Shown here in pieces: positions 8,589 through 17,594 of a DNA stretch of 64,000 nt. A model generated the notes under the pieces. That model searched no databases. It was not told the DNA's origin and saw nothing but the letters and a program-made list of their open reading frames with translations. Every line of letters begins with the position of its first letter. Position 1 is the stretch's first letter. The DNA comes from Pedobacter puniceum. Lineage in GTDB: Bacteria; Bacteroidota; Bacteroidia; Sphingobacteriales; Sphingobacteriaceae. The DNA lies in assembly GCF_009674685.1 (NCBI RefSeq), contig NZ_WKJI01000004.1, forward strand, positions 218,427-282,426. Direction: 5' to 3'. Made by a program: the position numbers and the translations under genes.

Positions 8589-10625
8589 TTATAATTTTTT
8601 TAATACAATCGGTTCAGATTGTTTATTTACAATATTTTTAAATAATTCTTTTAGTTCGAAATATCTTTCAGAAGGATAAACTATTCCACTTATAAGTATT
8701 TTGCTATTGATGAGAATTTGTTTGTCATTTTGTATCACTGTATAAGAAAATAAAGCAGAGTTGTCTTCTAATTTATACAAAATAGGTGTTGGTAGTTTTT
8801 CTAAGCTGTATCCATCTGGAATATTAAAAATAAATTTATAATTTTCTTCTTTAGGGGTAGCAAAGTCTACAGGGAAAAGGCGTTCATCAGATTTAAAAGG
8901 ATTTTCTTTTGTACGTTCGAAAAGTAAAGGATTAAAATATAGTAGGTTTCCAGCTTCTTCTACCAAGTCATCAATTGTTACAGCCATAGTTTCAGCAAAA
9001 ACGCCATCTATTTCTGAATTCTGATTTTTTAAATCATCAACTTTTAATCCGCTTTTATTTTTAGTATAATCTTTAATATAATCTTCTTTTGATGAATAAC
9101 GGTCTAATTTAGTTTTTGCATAAAACGCTTCATAATTAGTCTTGTAGAGGTTTATACTTCCTGTTAATTGAGCATCATTGTTTAAAGTGAAAATATTAGT
9201 TATTGTCGTTTTAGAAGTTTTTTCAGGCTCTATAGGTATCCAAGTTCCTTCTTTTGATGTAAGATCAACCAGGAGTCCTTTATGGTTTAAAGCATCCTCA
9301 TAGAAGCAATTGATAAAATAGTTTGGATTAGTGGCATCTAAGAAATAACGTTTATTATTAATATCTACAGCAGCTATAATGTAGTTAAATCTTGAGATAA
9401 GTGGAATGCCAGGGTGGCGACCGTTACTGCGGGTACTAATAAGTACTGGGTTTGCTTTAATATTAGCGCTATTTAATAAATTTATTAAGGTAAGATTAAT
9501 ATCAGAACAATTCCCATTCTTTTGATCAATGATGTTCTTAATAGATTTATGTGATGCATAAATACTTGTTTTTTCGTTCCATTTAATAGATTTTTTTAAG
9601 TAGTTATATATTTTTTGCATTTTAATCTCTGTAGAATCAGCTTCATTTATGAATCCACTAATTATATTTTTAGAGGAATTATTAACCTTAACAAGTTCTC
9701 CAAAAGATTCTAATTCCAATAGATTTTCTACTATTTTTTGCCAACTACTGGAATAATTTCTCATAATATCGTTAGGGAAAGTAGTAGATTGTAACTCAAA
9801 AGAGATTTTTGTAATATAGTCATCAGAGGTGGTAATAAATGGCTCATTTTTAAAAGCAAAAATGTTTTTAGCTACCCAAGTTCTTTTTGTCGCGTTACAC
9901 ATAAAGTTATAACTCTGACTTCTGTAGCTATCGCTAGAACTCGTTATACTACCGCTATGATTTTGTGAGATTACTTCATTATTCACTAAATCTAAATTCA
10001 CTAAACTTTGACTGTTAAGTTTATACTGAAAATACTCAGGAATTGCTAATGTTAACTCGCTATGAAGTACAGGTATTTCATGCTGGAAATACCAACTTCT
10101 TAGATCATAAGTGTCTTCAGAGATAATTTCATATTTAATTTCAACTATTGTACCCGGTTGGATATTAGATAAAGTATACTTATTAATGGTCCAATAAGAA
10201 TTATATTTATCTGTAAATTTTTCGTCTTTGAGAACTTTATTTTGAATTACTTTTTCTCCAACTATGTTGTAAGAGGCAACAGATACACTAGAAATTTCTT
10301 CTTTTAGGTTTGATGATTTATAGATGGGAATTTCAAAATTTGCATAATTGTAACCATCTTTAGATAGGATTTTTATTCTTTTATGCCTTGAAAATTTATA
10401 AACCCATCTTCCATTATTGTTTATAGAGAAAGAGATATCACCAATATCAAATAACATTACAGCATTGGCTAAGCTATCTTTCCCAGATGGTTTTTGTTTG
10501 AATTCTTCGATTTCAACTTTGCCAAATTTTACTTTAAGAGTTTGTTCTTGTGCGGATAATTGTTTTGATAAGCAAAAAGATAATATTGTTAAATAGAAAC
10601 AAGTTTTGTGTAATTTTTTTAGCAT
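8589..10625 (-). CDS. DUF3857 / transglutaminase-like exported protein, histidine apparently replaced
   Basis: 678 residues, signal peptide ending near LSAQE, DUF3857 region, then a transglutaminase-like core. The cysteine is present (QKNGNCSDINLTLINLL), and the aspartate of the third motif is present (RYFLDATN), but the position of the catalytic histidine reads SRFNYIIAAVDI. Compare NHMIL in the downstream paralogue. It may therefore be a non-catalytic or altered member paired with the active one. The divergent intergenic gap to guaB is 106 bp. Confidence 0.78.
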   Translation of the reverse strand: MLKKLHKTCFYLTILSFCLSKQLSAQEQTLKVKFGKVEIEEFKQKPSGKDSLANAVMLFDIGDISFSINNNGRWVYKFSRHKRIKILSKDGYNYANFEIPIYKSSNLKEEISSVSVASYNIVGEKVIQNKVLKDEKFTDKYNSYWTINKYTLSNIQPGTIVEIKYEIISEDTYDLRSWYFQHEIPVLHSELTLAIPEYFQYKLNSQSLVNLDLVNNEVISQNHSGSITSSSDSYRSQSYNFMCNATKRTWVAKNIFAFKNEPFITTSDDYITKISFELQSTTFPNDIMRNYSSSWQKIVENLLELESFGELVKVNNSSKNIISGFINEADSTEIKMQKIYNYLKKSIKWNEKTSIYASHKSIKNIIDQKNGNCSDINLTLINLLNSANIKANPVLISTRSNGRHPGIPLISRFNYIIAAVDINNKRYFLDATNPNYFINCFYEDALNHKGLLVDLTSKEGTWIPIEPEKTSKTTITNIFTLNNDAQLTGSINLYKTNYEAFYAKTKLDRYSSKEDYIKDYTKNKSGLKVDDLKNQNSEIDGVFAETMAVTIDDLVEEAGNLLYFNPLLFERTKENPFKSDERLFPVDFATPKEENYKFIFNIPDGYSLEKLPTPILYKLEDNSALFSYTVIQNDKQILINSKILISGIVYPSERYFELKELFKNIVNKQSEPIVLKKL

Positions 10626-10691
10626 AAAATGTTTTCATTGGTAAATCAGTACCTAATATAAAATATTTCTTTCAATCCCAAAAAAATAATC

Positions 10692-10699
10692 TACCTTTG
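10692..10699 (+). promoter_or_regulatory. guaB promoter, Bacteroidota -7 element
   Basis: TACCTTTG is an exact match to the Bacteroidota -7 consensus TAnnTTTG. A weak TTTC lies about 22 bp upstream, where the -33 element would be. Transcription would begin a few bases downstream, near 10704. This rules out translation starting at 10699 and supports the ATG at 10732. Confidence 0.6.
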
Positions 10700-10731
10700 T
10701 GCGGCAAATAAAGCACCCTAATTTATTTGCT

Positions 10732-12201
10732 ATGCAATTAGATCCACATAAATTTTTAGCCGAAGGTTTAACCTATGATGATGTACTTTTAGTACCGGCT
10801 TATTCAGAAGTTTTACCGCGTGAAGTTGATACCTCAACTTACCTCACCAAGAAAATAAAGCTTAATGTTCCTATTGTTTCTGCGGCTATGGATACCGTTA
10901 CAGATGCTAATCTAGCTATTGCTATAGCACAAGCAGGGGGAATTGGTATTCTACACAAAAACATGAGTATTGAAGCTCAGGCTGATGAAGTACGTAAAGT
11001 AAAAAGATCAGAAAGTGGGATGATACAAGACCCTGTTACTTTACAAGAAGATGCTAAAGTTGCTGATGCTTTTAAAATTATGAAAGAATACCAAATTGGC
11101 GGTATTCCGGTAGTTTCTGTTGATAATGTTTTGGTAGGTATCATCACCAATCGTGATTTACGCTTCCAGAAAGACATGAATCGTAAAATAACAGAAGTGA
11201 TGACTAAAGATAATTTAGTTACAGCTCCAGAAGGTACAACATTAGCACAGGCCGAAATCATTTTACAAGATTATAAGATTGAGAAGCTTCCGGTTATCAA
11301 TAAAGATGGTAAGCTAAGCGGGTTAATCACTTTTAAAGACATCCAAAAGTTTAAAAATTTCCCTAAAGCTTGTAAAGATGAGCATGGCCGTTTACGCGTA
11401 GGTGCAGCGGTTGGGGTTACGCCTGATGCTTTAGATCGTGTTAAAGCACTTGTTAAATCTGGTGTTGATGTTATTGCCATTGATACAGCCCATGGTCATT
11501 CTAAAGGAGTTATAGATAAACTGAAAGAAGTTAAAGCAGTTTTTCCTGACTTACAAGTTATAGCAGGTAATGTGGCCACAGCAGAAGGTGCTAAAGCTTT
11601 AGCTGATGCTGGTGCCGATGCTGTAAAAGTTGGTATTGGGCCGGGTTCCATTTGTACCACCAGAATTATTGCTGGTGTAGGTGTACCCCAATTATATGCT
11701 GTTTACGAAGCAGCAAAAGGTTTAGCAGGAACCGGAGTACCTGTAATTGCTGATGGTGGTATTAAGCATACTGGTGATATTGCGAAAGCCATTGCAGCAG
11801 GAGCAGGTTCTATTATGGCTGGGTCTTTATTTGCAGGGGTAGAAGAATCGCCAGGGGAGACCATCATTTATGAAGGTCGTAAGTTTAAATCTTACCGTGG
11901 TATGGGCTCAGTTGAGGCTATGGAGCAAGGTTCTAAAGATAGATATTTCCAAGATGTAGAGGATGACATTAAAAAGTTAGTGCCAGAAGGTATTGTGGGT
12001 CGTGTACCTTATAAAGGAACTTTAATGGAAGTGATGCACCAATACGTAGGTGGTTTAAGAGCAAGTATGGGTTATTGTGGTGCTAAAGATATCGAGACTT
12101 TACAAAAGGCAAAATTTGTGAAAATAACAGCTTCTGGTATCAGAGAATCTCACCCTCATGATATTACCATTACGAAAGAAGCTCCTAATTATAGTAGGTA
12201 G
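10732..12201 (+). CDS. guaB: IMP dehydrogenase
   Basis: Oxidises IMP to XMP with NAD+, the committed step of GTP synthesis. The 489-residue product has the catalytic loop GPGSICTTR (Cys308), the phosphate-binding loops [13 protein letters not shown] and GSLFAG, the flap [17 protein letters not shown], and two CBS domains inserted at about residues 95-205 ([16 protein letters not shown]). The start [20 protein letters not shown] is the family's usual one and lies downstream of the predicted promoter. Monocistronic. Confidence 0.97.
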   Translation: MQLDPHKFLAEGLTYDDVLLVPAYSEVLPREVDTSTYLTKKIKLNVPIVSAAMDTVTDANLAIAIAQAGGIGILHKNMSIEAQADEVRKVKRSESGMIQDPVTLQEDAKVADAFKIMKEYQIGGIPVVSVDNVLVGIITNRDLRFQKDMNRKITEVMTKDNLVTAPEGTTLAQAEIILQDYKIEKLPVINKDGKLSGLITFKDIQKFKNFPKACKDEHGRLRVGAAVGVTPDALDRVKALVKSGVDVIAIDTAHGHSKGVIDKLKEVKAVFPDLQVIAGNVATAEGAKALADAGADAVKVGIGPGSICTTRIIAGVGVPQLYAVYEAAKGLAGTGVPVIADGGIKHTGDIAKAIAAGAGSIMAGSLFAGVEESPGETIIYEGRKFKSYRGMGSVEAMEQGSKDRYFQDVEDDIKKLVPEGIVGRVPYKGTLMEVMHQYVGGLRASMGYCGAKDIETLQKAKFVKITASGIRESHPHDITITKEAPNYSR

Positions 12202-12211
12202 ATTTTAGAAG

Positions 12212-12247
12212 TTGGCAGTCCGAGGACCGATGTCCGAAGATTGCCAA
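12212..12247. repeat. Imperfect hairpin between convergent guaB and rrf2
   Basis: TTGGCAGTC (12212-12220) pairs with GATTGCCAA (12239-12247) with one wobble. The loop is rich in short CCGA/TCGG repeats. There is no strong T-run after it. It may be a weak terminator or an interspersed intergenic repeat. Confidence 0.4.
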
Positions 12248-12267
12248 TTATTAAAACGGTCGAAAAC

Positions 12268-12723
12268 TCATAAACTTCGGTCTTCAGACTTCTGACTTAA
12301 CATTTCTTTTTCTCTTCTTACTAAATCGGCAACACTGGTATTATCCATAATGCCTACGGTAGCTTCCCTTACTTTTTGCATCATTTCGCGTATACTGCAA
12401 GTAACTTCATCTTTACATTCCTCGCAACGCTGATAAAAATTTAAGCTTACGCAAGGTAATAGGGCAATTGGGCCATCTAATATTCTGATGATAGAAGATA
12501 CCATAATTTCTGATGCTGGTTTCATCAAAAAATAACCACCGCCAGCACCCATTCTGCTGCCTAAAATTTGTCCGCGTTTTAAATCCAACAAAATAGCTTC
12601 TAAAAATCTTTTAGGTAAACCTTCATTTTTTGCAATTTCAGCAATCAGCATAGGTTTATTATCCTCATTTCTAGCTAATGCAATTAAAGCTTTTACTGCG
12701 TATTTAGTTTTTTTGGTTAACAA
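12268..12723 (-). CDS. Rrf2 family transcriptional regulator (probable sulfur/cysteine regulator)
   Basis: 151 residues. The N-terminal winged helix (KKTKYAVKALIALARN, IAEIAKNEGLPKRFLEAILLDLKRGQ, GAGGGYFLMKP) is classic Rrf2. The C-terminal part has cysteines in LLPCVSLNFYQRCEECKDEVTC, a spacing unlike the compact IscR/NsrR cluster motif, so an Fe-S cluster is possible but not assured. Translation seems to begin at TTG 12723 (MLTKKTKYA): a stop lies just upstream in frame and no nearer ATG gives a full HTH. It is divergent from the SusC operon, whose promoter carries a palindrome shared with the TonB receptor promoter at 25.8 kb, so it is the best candidate for the protein that binds both. 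Confidence 0.85.
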   Translation of the reverse strand: MLTKKTKYAVKALIALARNEDNKPMLIAEIAKNEGLPKRFLEAILLDLKRGQILGSRMGAGGGYFLMKPASEIMVSSIIRILDGPIALLPCVSLNFYQRCEECKDEVTCSIREMMQKVREATVGIMDNTSVADLVRREKEMLSQKSEDRSL

Positions 12724-12907
12724 AACTTATTCTTTATTATGGGTAAGAATTAAAACTAATAAGAGCCTTAAATCTACTAAAATAACCCATTAATTAATAA
12801 AATTTGTTTGAATAGATTTTAAGAGTAAAATATATCTGTCTGTATTTAATGTTTTATATTATGGTCTTGAGCTTCTTATAAAGCTATTTAAATTTATAAA
12901 CTATATA

Positions 12908-12927
12908 ATCTATAAAATTTGTAGATT
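12908..12927. promoter_or_regulatory. Operator copy 1, shared sulfur-region palindrome
   Basis: ATCTATAAAATTTGTAGATT, an imperfect palindrome, differs from the sequence at 25821-25840 only at three positions, all transitions. It covers the -33 element of the promoter below, so a bound protein would repress. The rrf2 gene starts 185 bp away, divergent. Confidence 0.65.
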
Positions 12928-12948
12928 ATTATTTTAATTTTATATTTG
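12918..12948 (+). promoter_or_regulatory. Promoter of SusC/SusD operon
   Basis: TTTG (12918-12921), a 19-bp spacer and TATATTTG (12941-12948) fit the Bacteroidota consensus. Transcription would start near 12953, leaving a leader of about 165 bases before the SusC start. Confidence 0.7.
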
Positions 12949-12954
12949 CATCAG

Positions 12955-13120
12955 AAAATTGATTTAAAATAAAACGCGGGAGGATTAAAATGATATGTTG
13001 ATACATTAAAATAAAAAGGGGAACATGATAGCATATTCCCCAAGGCTTAAACTTAATCATGCAGGTTCTCAATTGGCGTTGTCGCCTGCATAAAATGTTC
13101 AATTAAACCATAGTAAAAGT
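12955..13120 (+). promoter_or_regulatory. Structured leader RNA upstream of SusC
   Basis: The leader contains two clear hairpins: GGGGAA (13018-13023) with TTCCCC (13036-13041), and ATGCAGG (13059-13065) with CCTGCAT (13085-13091). GAACAT (13021-13026) can instead pair with ATGTTC (13095-13100), which would enclose the second hairpin and break the first, so two exclusive folds exist. A 22-codon reading frame spans both hairpins. I could not match it to the core motifs of known riboswitch classes. Confidence 0.55.
13025..13093 (+). CDS. Possible 22-residue leader peptide in the SusC leader
   Basis: ATG at 13025 follows AAAAAGGGGAAC, a plausible ribosome-binding site by purine content. The frame reads MIAYSPRLKLNHAGS and ends LALSPA before TAA at 13091-13093. 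The stop lies exactly at the foot of the second leader hairpin. No run of a single regulatory codon is seen. It could instead be an accidental frame across a structured RNA, and only conservation across species would decide. Confidence 0.4.
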   Translation: MIAYSPRLKLNHAGSQLALSPA

Positions 13121-16100
13121 ATGCAAAATTATGAAAAAGCTATACAGTCTTTTTGTGTTATAGCTTTATACAAGAAAATCATATTATCTCTTCTTGTAAT
13201 ATTTACATCAGGCTATATACAAGCTCAAGTTCAAACCAAACCGCTCATTAATGCAACCTTAAGTGGTAAAGTAGTAGATGCGCAAACTAAAGAGCCATTG
13301 CCGGGTGCTTTAGTTCAATTGGAAGGTGTTACCCATAATGCACAAACAGATGCAGCAGGCAGGTTCAATTTTGTTACGGGTCAGAAGCTTCCAGTAACTT
13401 TAATCATAAGCTATTTAGGTTATCAAAAACTTAGGATTGTTGCAACTACAACCCCTATAACAATAGAATTACAAGAAGATAGAAGACAATTGAGTGATGT
13501 TGTTGTGGTAGGTTATGCCACACAAAATAGAAAAGACTTAATAGGTTCTGTTTCTAAAATTAATCCAACGGATGTTAAAACCATACCAGAAGTAAGCTTT
13601 GATGCCCAGTTGCAAGGTAAAGCAGCCGGAGTGCAAATTAGCAGTAATACAGGTGTGCCAGGTTCTGATATATTTATTAGGGTAAGAGGTGCTACTTCTA
13701 TAAATGCTAGTAATGATCCTCTTTATGTAATAGATGGCGTATTTGTTAATAATGTAAGTCTTCAAAATATATCACAAGATAGAGGAACATCGCCTTTGGC
13801 CGACTTAAATCCGGCAGATATAGAAAGTATAGAGATTTTAAAAGACGCCACAGCAACTGCAATTTATGGTTCTAGAGGTGCTAATGGGGTAGTTATTGTT
13901 ACTACAAAACGAGGTAATTACAGGCAAAAACCAAGTATCTCTTTTAACGCTTCCGAAGGTTTGGGTTGGGCTCCAGCTGATAGGGTTTGGAAAACAACTA
14001 CAGGTGAACAACACGCTATATTGGTAAATGAGTATAGCAGGAATTCAGGTTTGCCAGAACCATTTAGACCTTCAAATCAGATTATTAATAATGTACCAGG
14101 AAGAGGCTTGCCACAAGATCAACCTACTTTCGATAGGATGTCCTTCTTAAATCGTACAGCGAATCTTAGAAATTATGATTTATCTGTTAATGGAGGTTCA
14201 GAAAAAACAAGATATTATTTAGGTGCTGGGTTTACAGATCAAGAATCTATTTGGAAGCCTATGGGTTTTGATAGAGCAAGCTTTAAAGTAAATCTAGATC
14301 AAAAATTAAATGATAAAATTACCATTGGTACAAGTAATAGCTTGTCTAAAAGCTATCGAGACCAAGCAAGACCTGCAAACGGTGGTAACGGAACGCTATT
14401 ACAAGCATCTCTAAATATCCCAACCTACTTACCAATTTTTGCTGCAGATGGTTCGCCATTAAGGTGGGTAAATTTTGATAACATTGCTGTATTAACCAAT
14501 ACAGTTAATCTTTGGTCTAACAGCTACCATTATGTTGGTAATGTTTATCTGGATTATGATATCACACCCAAAATTAAGTTTCGTTCTACTTTTGGTGCTG
14601 ATTATAATAATTATGAAGAGAACGAATATTGGGATACTCGAACAATTTTAGGAGCAAGTGGAGGTAGAGGTACTCAAAGTATTACACAATCTACAACGGT
14701 TATTAATGAGCAAACACTTTCTTATCGTAATCAATTAAAAGAACACAGTTTTGGTGTATTGATTGGTAATACTTTGCAAAGCGCTGAGATTAAAAACGTA
14801 TCGGCTACGGGAACAAATTTCCCTAATAATTCTTATACACAAATATCATCAGCAGCTATACAAACGGCATCTCAGTTTACGACTAATAGTACTTTAGCAT
14901 CGTTTTTCTCGAGGGCAGATTATAATTTCAAAAGAAAATATTTTTTCGAATTTACCATCAGGGCAGATGGTTCGTCAAGATTTGGAGAAAATAATAGATG
15001 GGGATATTTCCCTTCTGTTGGTGGGGCTTGGCGTATTCATGAAGAGAATTTCCTGAAAGATTTAAGCACCCTTTCTAATCTTAAATTAAGGGTAAGTTAC
15101 GGTACAACTGGTAACCAAGGTGGGATAAATGATTTTGCATCTAATGGTTTATGGACAGGCGGTTTTGGCTATGCCGATGCTTTAGGAGGTGCAGAATTAC
15201 CCGGAACTGCTCCTTTGCAAATTGCTAACCCTAATTTAAAGTGGGAAACAACCAGTCAGTTTAGTACAGGTTTAGATATAGGGTTGTTAAATGACAGAAT
15301 TAATATAGAGTTTAACTATTATAATAAATATACCAGAGATGCGCTGCTCCTGGTTGCAACTCCGGCAACATCAGGTTTTTCTTCTTACATTACCAATTTT
15401 GGAGAAATTGGTAATAAAGGTTTTGAGTTAGGTATAAATTCTACCAATGTCAAGATTAAAAACTTTACTTGGAAAACAGATTTAAATCTGGCTCAAAATA
15501 AAAATACGATAGAAAGAATACCGGCTGATATCCCTTTTGCAGGAAGAGATTTAATAAGACTACAACAAGGAAAAGAGTTATACTCTTACTGGTTATATAA
15601 ACAGCTTTATGTAGACTCTAATACTGGGGATGCCGTATTTGATGATTTTAATAAAGATGGTAGAATTACTGCTGATGACAGACAAATACTAGGAAGTACT
15701 TGGCCTAAATTATTTGGAGGGATTACGAATAATTTTAATTATAAAACCTTTGATTTAGGAGTGTTCTTTACTTTTTCTTATGGAAATAATCTATGGAACC
15801 ATAATAGAATGTTGGGAGAAACAGGTGGTACGTTAGATGCTAACCGTATTTTGTTAGCAAGTCAGCTAAACCGTTGGACAAGCCCTGGCCAAGTTACTGA
15901 TGTACCTAAATTAACAGCAGCTAATTACGCCAGACAAGAAAACAGTAGGTTTTTTGAGGATGCATCTTTTCTAAGGTTGCGTTCCTTAACCTTAGGATAT
16001 ACCCTGCCCAAAACACTTACAGCAAGAGCTAAAATAGATCAGCTAAGATTCTATGTAACGGGTAATAATCTGCTTCTGTTTACGAAGTATACTGGGGCTG

Positions 16101-16201
16101 ATCCTGAATCTAATCTAGGAACAGGAAATATCCAAGGTTACGATTATGGTACACCTCCACAACCACGTACAGTTCAGTTTGGTTTAAATCTCACCCTTTA
16201 A
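13121..16201 (+). CDS. SusC/RagA-type TonB-dependent outer-membrane receptor
   Basis: 1026 residues. After a signal segment (IILSLLVIFTSGYIQAQ) comes a carboxypeptidase-regulatory-like domain (LSGKVVDAQTKEPLPGALVQLEG), then the plug with VVVGYATQNRKDLIGSV and DVKTIPEVSFDAQLQGKAAGV, the SusC signature IESIEILKDATATAIYGSRGANGVV, then a long beta-barrel ending in the aromatic-tailed VQFGLNLTL. It imports a ligand across the outer membrane with the SusD-like lipoprotein encoded 2 bp downstream. Context with Rrf2, DoxX-like and YeiH-like genes suggests a sulfur-containing organic compound rather than a glycan, but this is inference. Confidence 0.93.
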   Translation: MQNYEKAIQSFCVIALYKKIILSLLVIFTSGYIQAQVQTKPLINATLSGKVVDAQTKEPLPGALVQLEGVTHNAQTDAAGRFNFVTGQKLPVTLIISYLGYQKLRIVATTTPITIELQEDRRQLSDVVVVGYATQNRKDLIGSVSKINPTDVKTIPEVSFDAQLQGKAAGVQISSNTGVPGSDIFIRVRGATSINASNDPLYVIDGVFVNNVSLQNISQDRGTSPLADLNPADIESIEILKDATATAIYGSRGANGVVIVTTKRGNYRQKPSISFNASEGLGWAPADRVWKTTTGEQHAILVNEYSRNSGLPEPFRPSNQIINNVPGRGLPQDQPTFDRMSFLNRTANLRNYDLSVNGGSEKTRYYLGAGFTDQESIWKPMGFDRASFKVNLDQKLNDKITIGTSNSLSKSYRDQARPANGGNGTLLQASLNIPTYLPIFAADGSPLRWVNFDNIAVLTNTVNLWSNSYHYVGNVYLDYDITPKIKFRSTFGADYNNYEENEYWDTRTILGASGGRGTQSITQSTTVINEQTLSYRNQLKEHSFGVLIGNTLQSAEIKNVSATGTNFPNNSYTQISSAAIQTASQFTTNSTLASFFSRADYNFKRKYFFEFTIRADGSSRFGENNRWGYFPSVGGAWRIHEENFLKDLSTLSNLKLRVSYGTTGNQGGINDFASNGLWTGGFGYADALGGAELPGTAPLQIANPNLKWETTSQFSTGLDIGLLNDRINIEFNYYNKYTRDALLLVATPATSGFSSYITNFGEIGNKGFELGINSTNVKIKNFTWKTDLNLAQNKNTIERIPADIPFAGRDLIRLQQGKELYSYWLYKQLYVDSNTGDAVFDDFNKDGRITADDRQILGSTWPKLFGGITNNFNYKTFDLGVFFTFSYGNNLWNHNRMLGETGGTLDANRILLASQLNRWTSPGQVTDVPKLTAANYARQENSRFFEDASFLRLRSLTLGYTLPKTLTARAKIDQLRFYVTGNNLLLFTKYTGADPESNLGTGNIQGYDYGTPPQPRTVQFGLNLTL

Positions 16202-16203
16202 AT

Positions 16204-17583
16204 ATGAGTATCATGAAACATTTAAAATATATATTATTCTCTTTTTCTATTTTATTGTCTTCTTGCGAGAATTTTTTAGAGACAGAGCCCTTAAATGCCG
16301 TATCAGATCTAGATCCTATTTATGATAAAGGTTCTAGCGAAACAGCTTTAAGAGGTGTTTATAGGCAATTAAGTTCTTCAGGTTATTACGGAGAAACTTA
16401 TGTTACATTAGGTTTTTTTCCGAGTGCTGATATTAAAAATCTTACTACTGGCGGAGCTGCAAATTTAGTTAATATCAATTTCCGTACAGATGAGGTATTG
16501 TTTAATACAGCTTGGTCTGCTATTTATAATACGATAAACAGAGCTAATCATGTTATTACTAAAGTACCTTCAGTACAAGACCCTACGCTTACCACAAACC
16601 TAAAAAATCAGATTATAGGAGAAGCCAAGTTTATAAGAGCATTAGCCTATTTTGATTTGGCTAGAGCTTGGGGTGGTGTACAATTATTTTTAGAGCCTAC
16701 GGTATCTTTACAAGAAAGGCCAAATATTAGAAGAAGTACTTTAGCCCAAACCTATGCGCAAGTACTAGCAGATTTACAAGATGCGGAAGCATTATTACCT
16801 GATGCGGTTAATAGAATAAGAGCCACAAAAAGAACAGTTTGGGCTTTAAGAGCGAGATTACACCTCTACAAAAAAGAATGGGCTTTAGCCGAGGAATATG
16901 CCACCAAGCTGATAGAAAAATCAGCAGATTATACCTTGGTTAAGCCTTATAGTGCTTGGTTTGCCAATAATGTTGTGGGTACCAGAGAGTCTATTTTTGA
17001 ACTGCAATATAGCGCTATTAACCCTAATGCTACCAGAGCACAAATGCAACATCCTACCAGAGGTGGTACTTACAGGTATGCACCAAATGATAGATTTGTT
17101 TCACTTCTTAATAATCCAGCTATTGGCGGTGGAAGAAGTGCTTTAATCAGTAGTGTTGTACAAAATAATACCCGTATTTGGTTTGGTAATTTATATTATA
17201 GGTTACCAGCTACAGATCCTGCTTATATCTTTAGAATTTCAGAAATGTATTTAATAAGAGCAGAGGCAAGAGCTCAACAAAATAATTTAAGTATTACTAA
17301 TGGTGCTTTAGCAGATTTAAATCTGGTAAGAGACAGGGCAGAACTTCCCGTTTCAATAGCGGTTACGCAGCAAGAAATATTACAAGCAATAGAAGAAGAG
17401 CGAAGGTATGAGTTTGCTTTTGAACCACACCGTTGGTTTGATTTAGCCAGAACCGGCAGGGCTAAAACAGTTTTAGAAGCTTTAGATAGCAATATTGAAG
17501 TGGAAGAGCATGAATATATTTTTCCTATTCCTGTGGCTCAGATTCAATTAGATAAAAATCTTGAACAAAACCCTGATTATTAA
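16204..17583 (+). CDS. SusD/RagB-type ligand-binding lipoprotein
   Basis: 459 residues. The lipobox LLSSC gives a lipidated cysteine near residue 21. SusD hallmarks are ENFLETEPLNAV after the lipobox, the TPR-like helices (GEAKFIRALAYFDLARAWGGV), DPAYIFRISEMYLIRAEARA and EERRYEFAFEPHRWFDLARTG near the C-terminus, and the final YIFPIPVAQIQLDKNLEQNPDY. It caps the SusC barrel. An internal ATG at 16213 is an alternative start. It is co-transcribed with the receptor and the four genes after it. Confidence 0.95.
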   Translation: MSIMKHLKYILFSFSILLSSCENFLETEPLNAVSDLDPIYDKGSSETALRGVYRQLSSSGYYGETYVTLGFFPSADIKNLTTGGAANLVNINFRTDEVLFNTAWSAIYNTINRANHVITKVPSVQDPTLTTNLKNQIIGEAKFIRALAYFDLARAWGGVQLFLEPTVSLQERPNIRRSTLAQTYAQVLADLQDAEALLPDAVNRIRATKRTVWALRARLHLYKKEWALAEEYATKLIEKSADYTLVKPYSAWFANNVVGTRESIFELQYSAINPNATRAQMQHPTRGGTYRYAPNDRFVSLLNNPAIGGGRSALISSVVQNNTRIWFGNLYYRLPATDPAYIFRISEMYLIRAEARAQQNNLSITNGALADLNLVRDRAELPVSIAVTQQEILQAIEEERRYEFAFEPHRWFDLARTGRAKTVLEALDSNIEVEEHEYIFPIPVAQIQLDKNLEQNPDY

Positions 17584-17594
17584 TTATAAAACCT

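Noticed and set aside
10977..11480. Minus-strand open frames inside guaB
   Set aside because: They are shadows of a highly conserved coding gene and show no family match or promoter.
12955..13120. Known riboswitch (SAM, cobalamin, TPP, fluoride or guanidine) in the SusC leader
   Set aside because: The conserved core motifs of these classes were looked for and not found, so it is kept only as a structured leader of unknown type.
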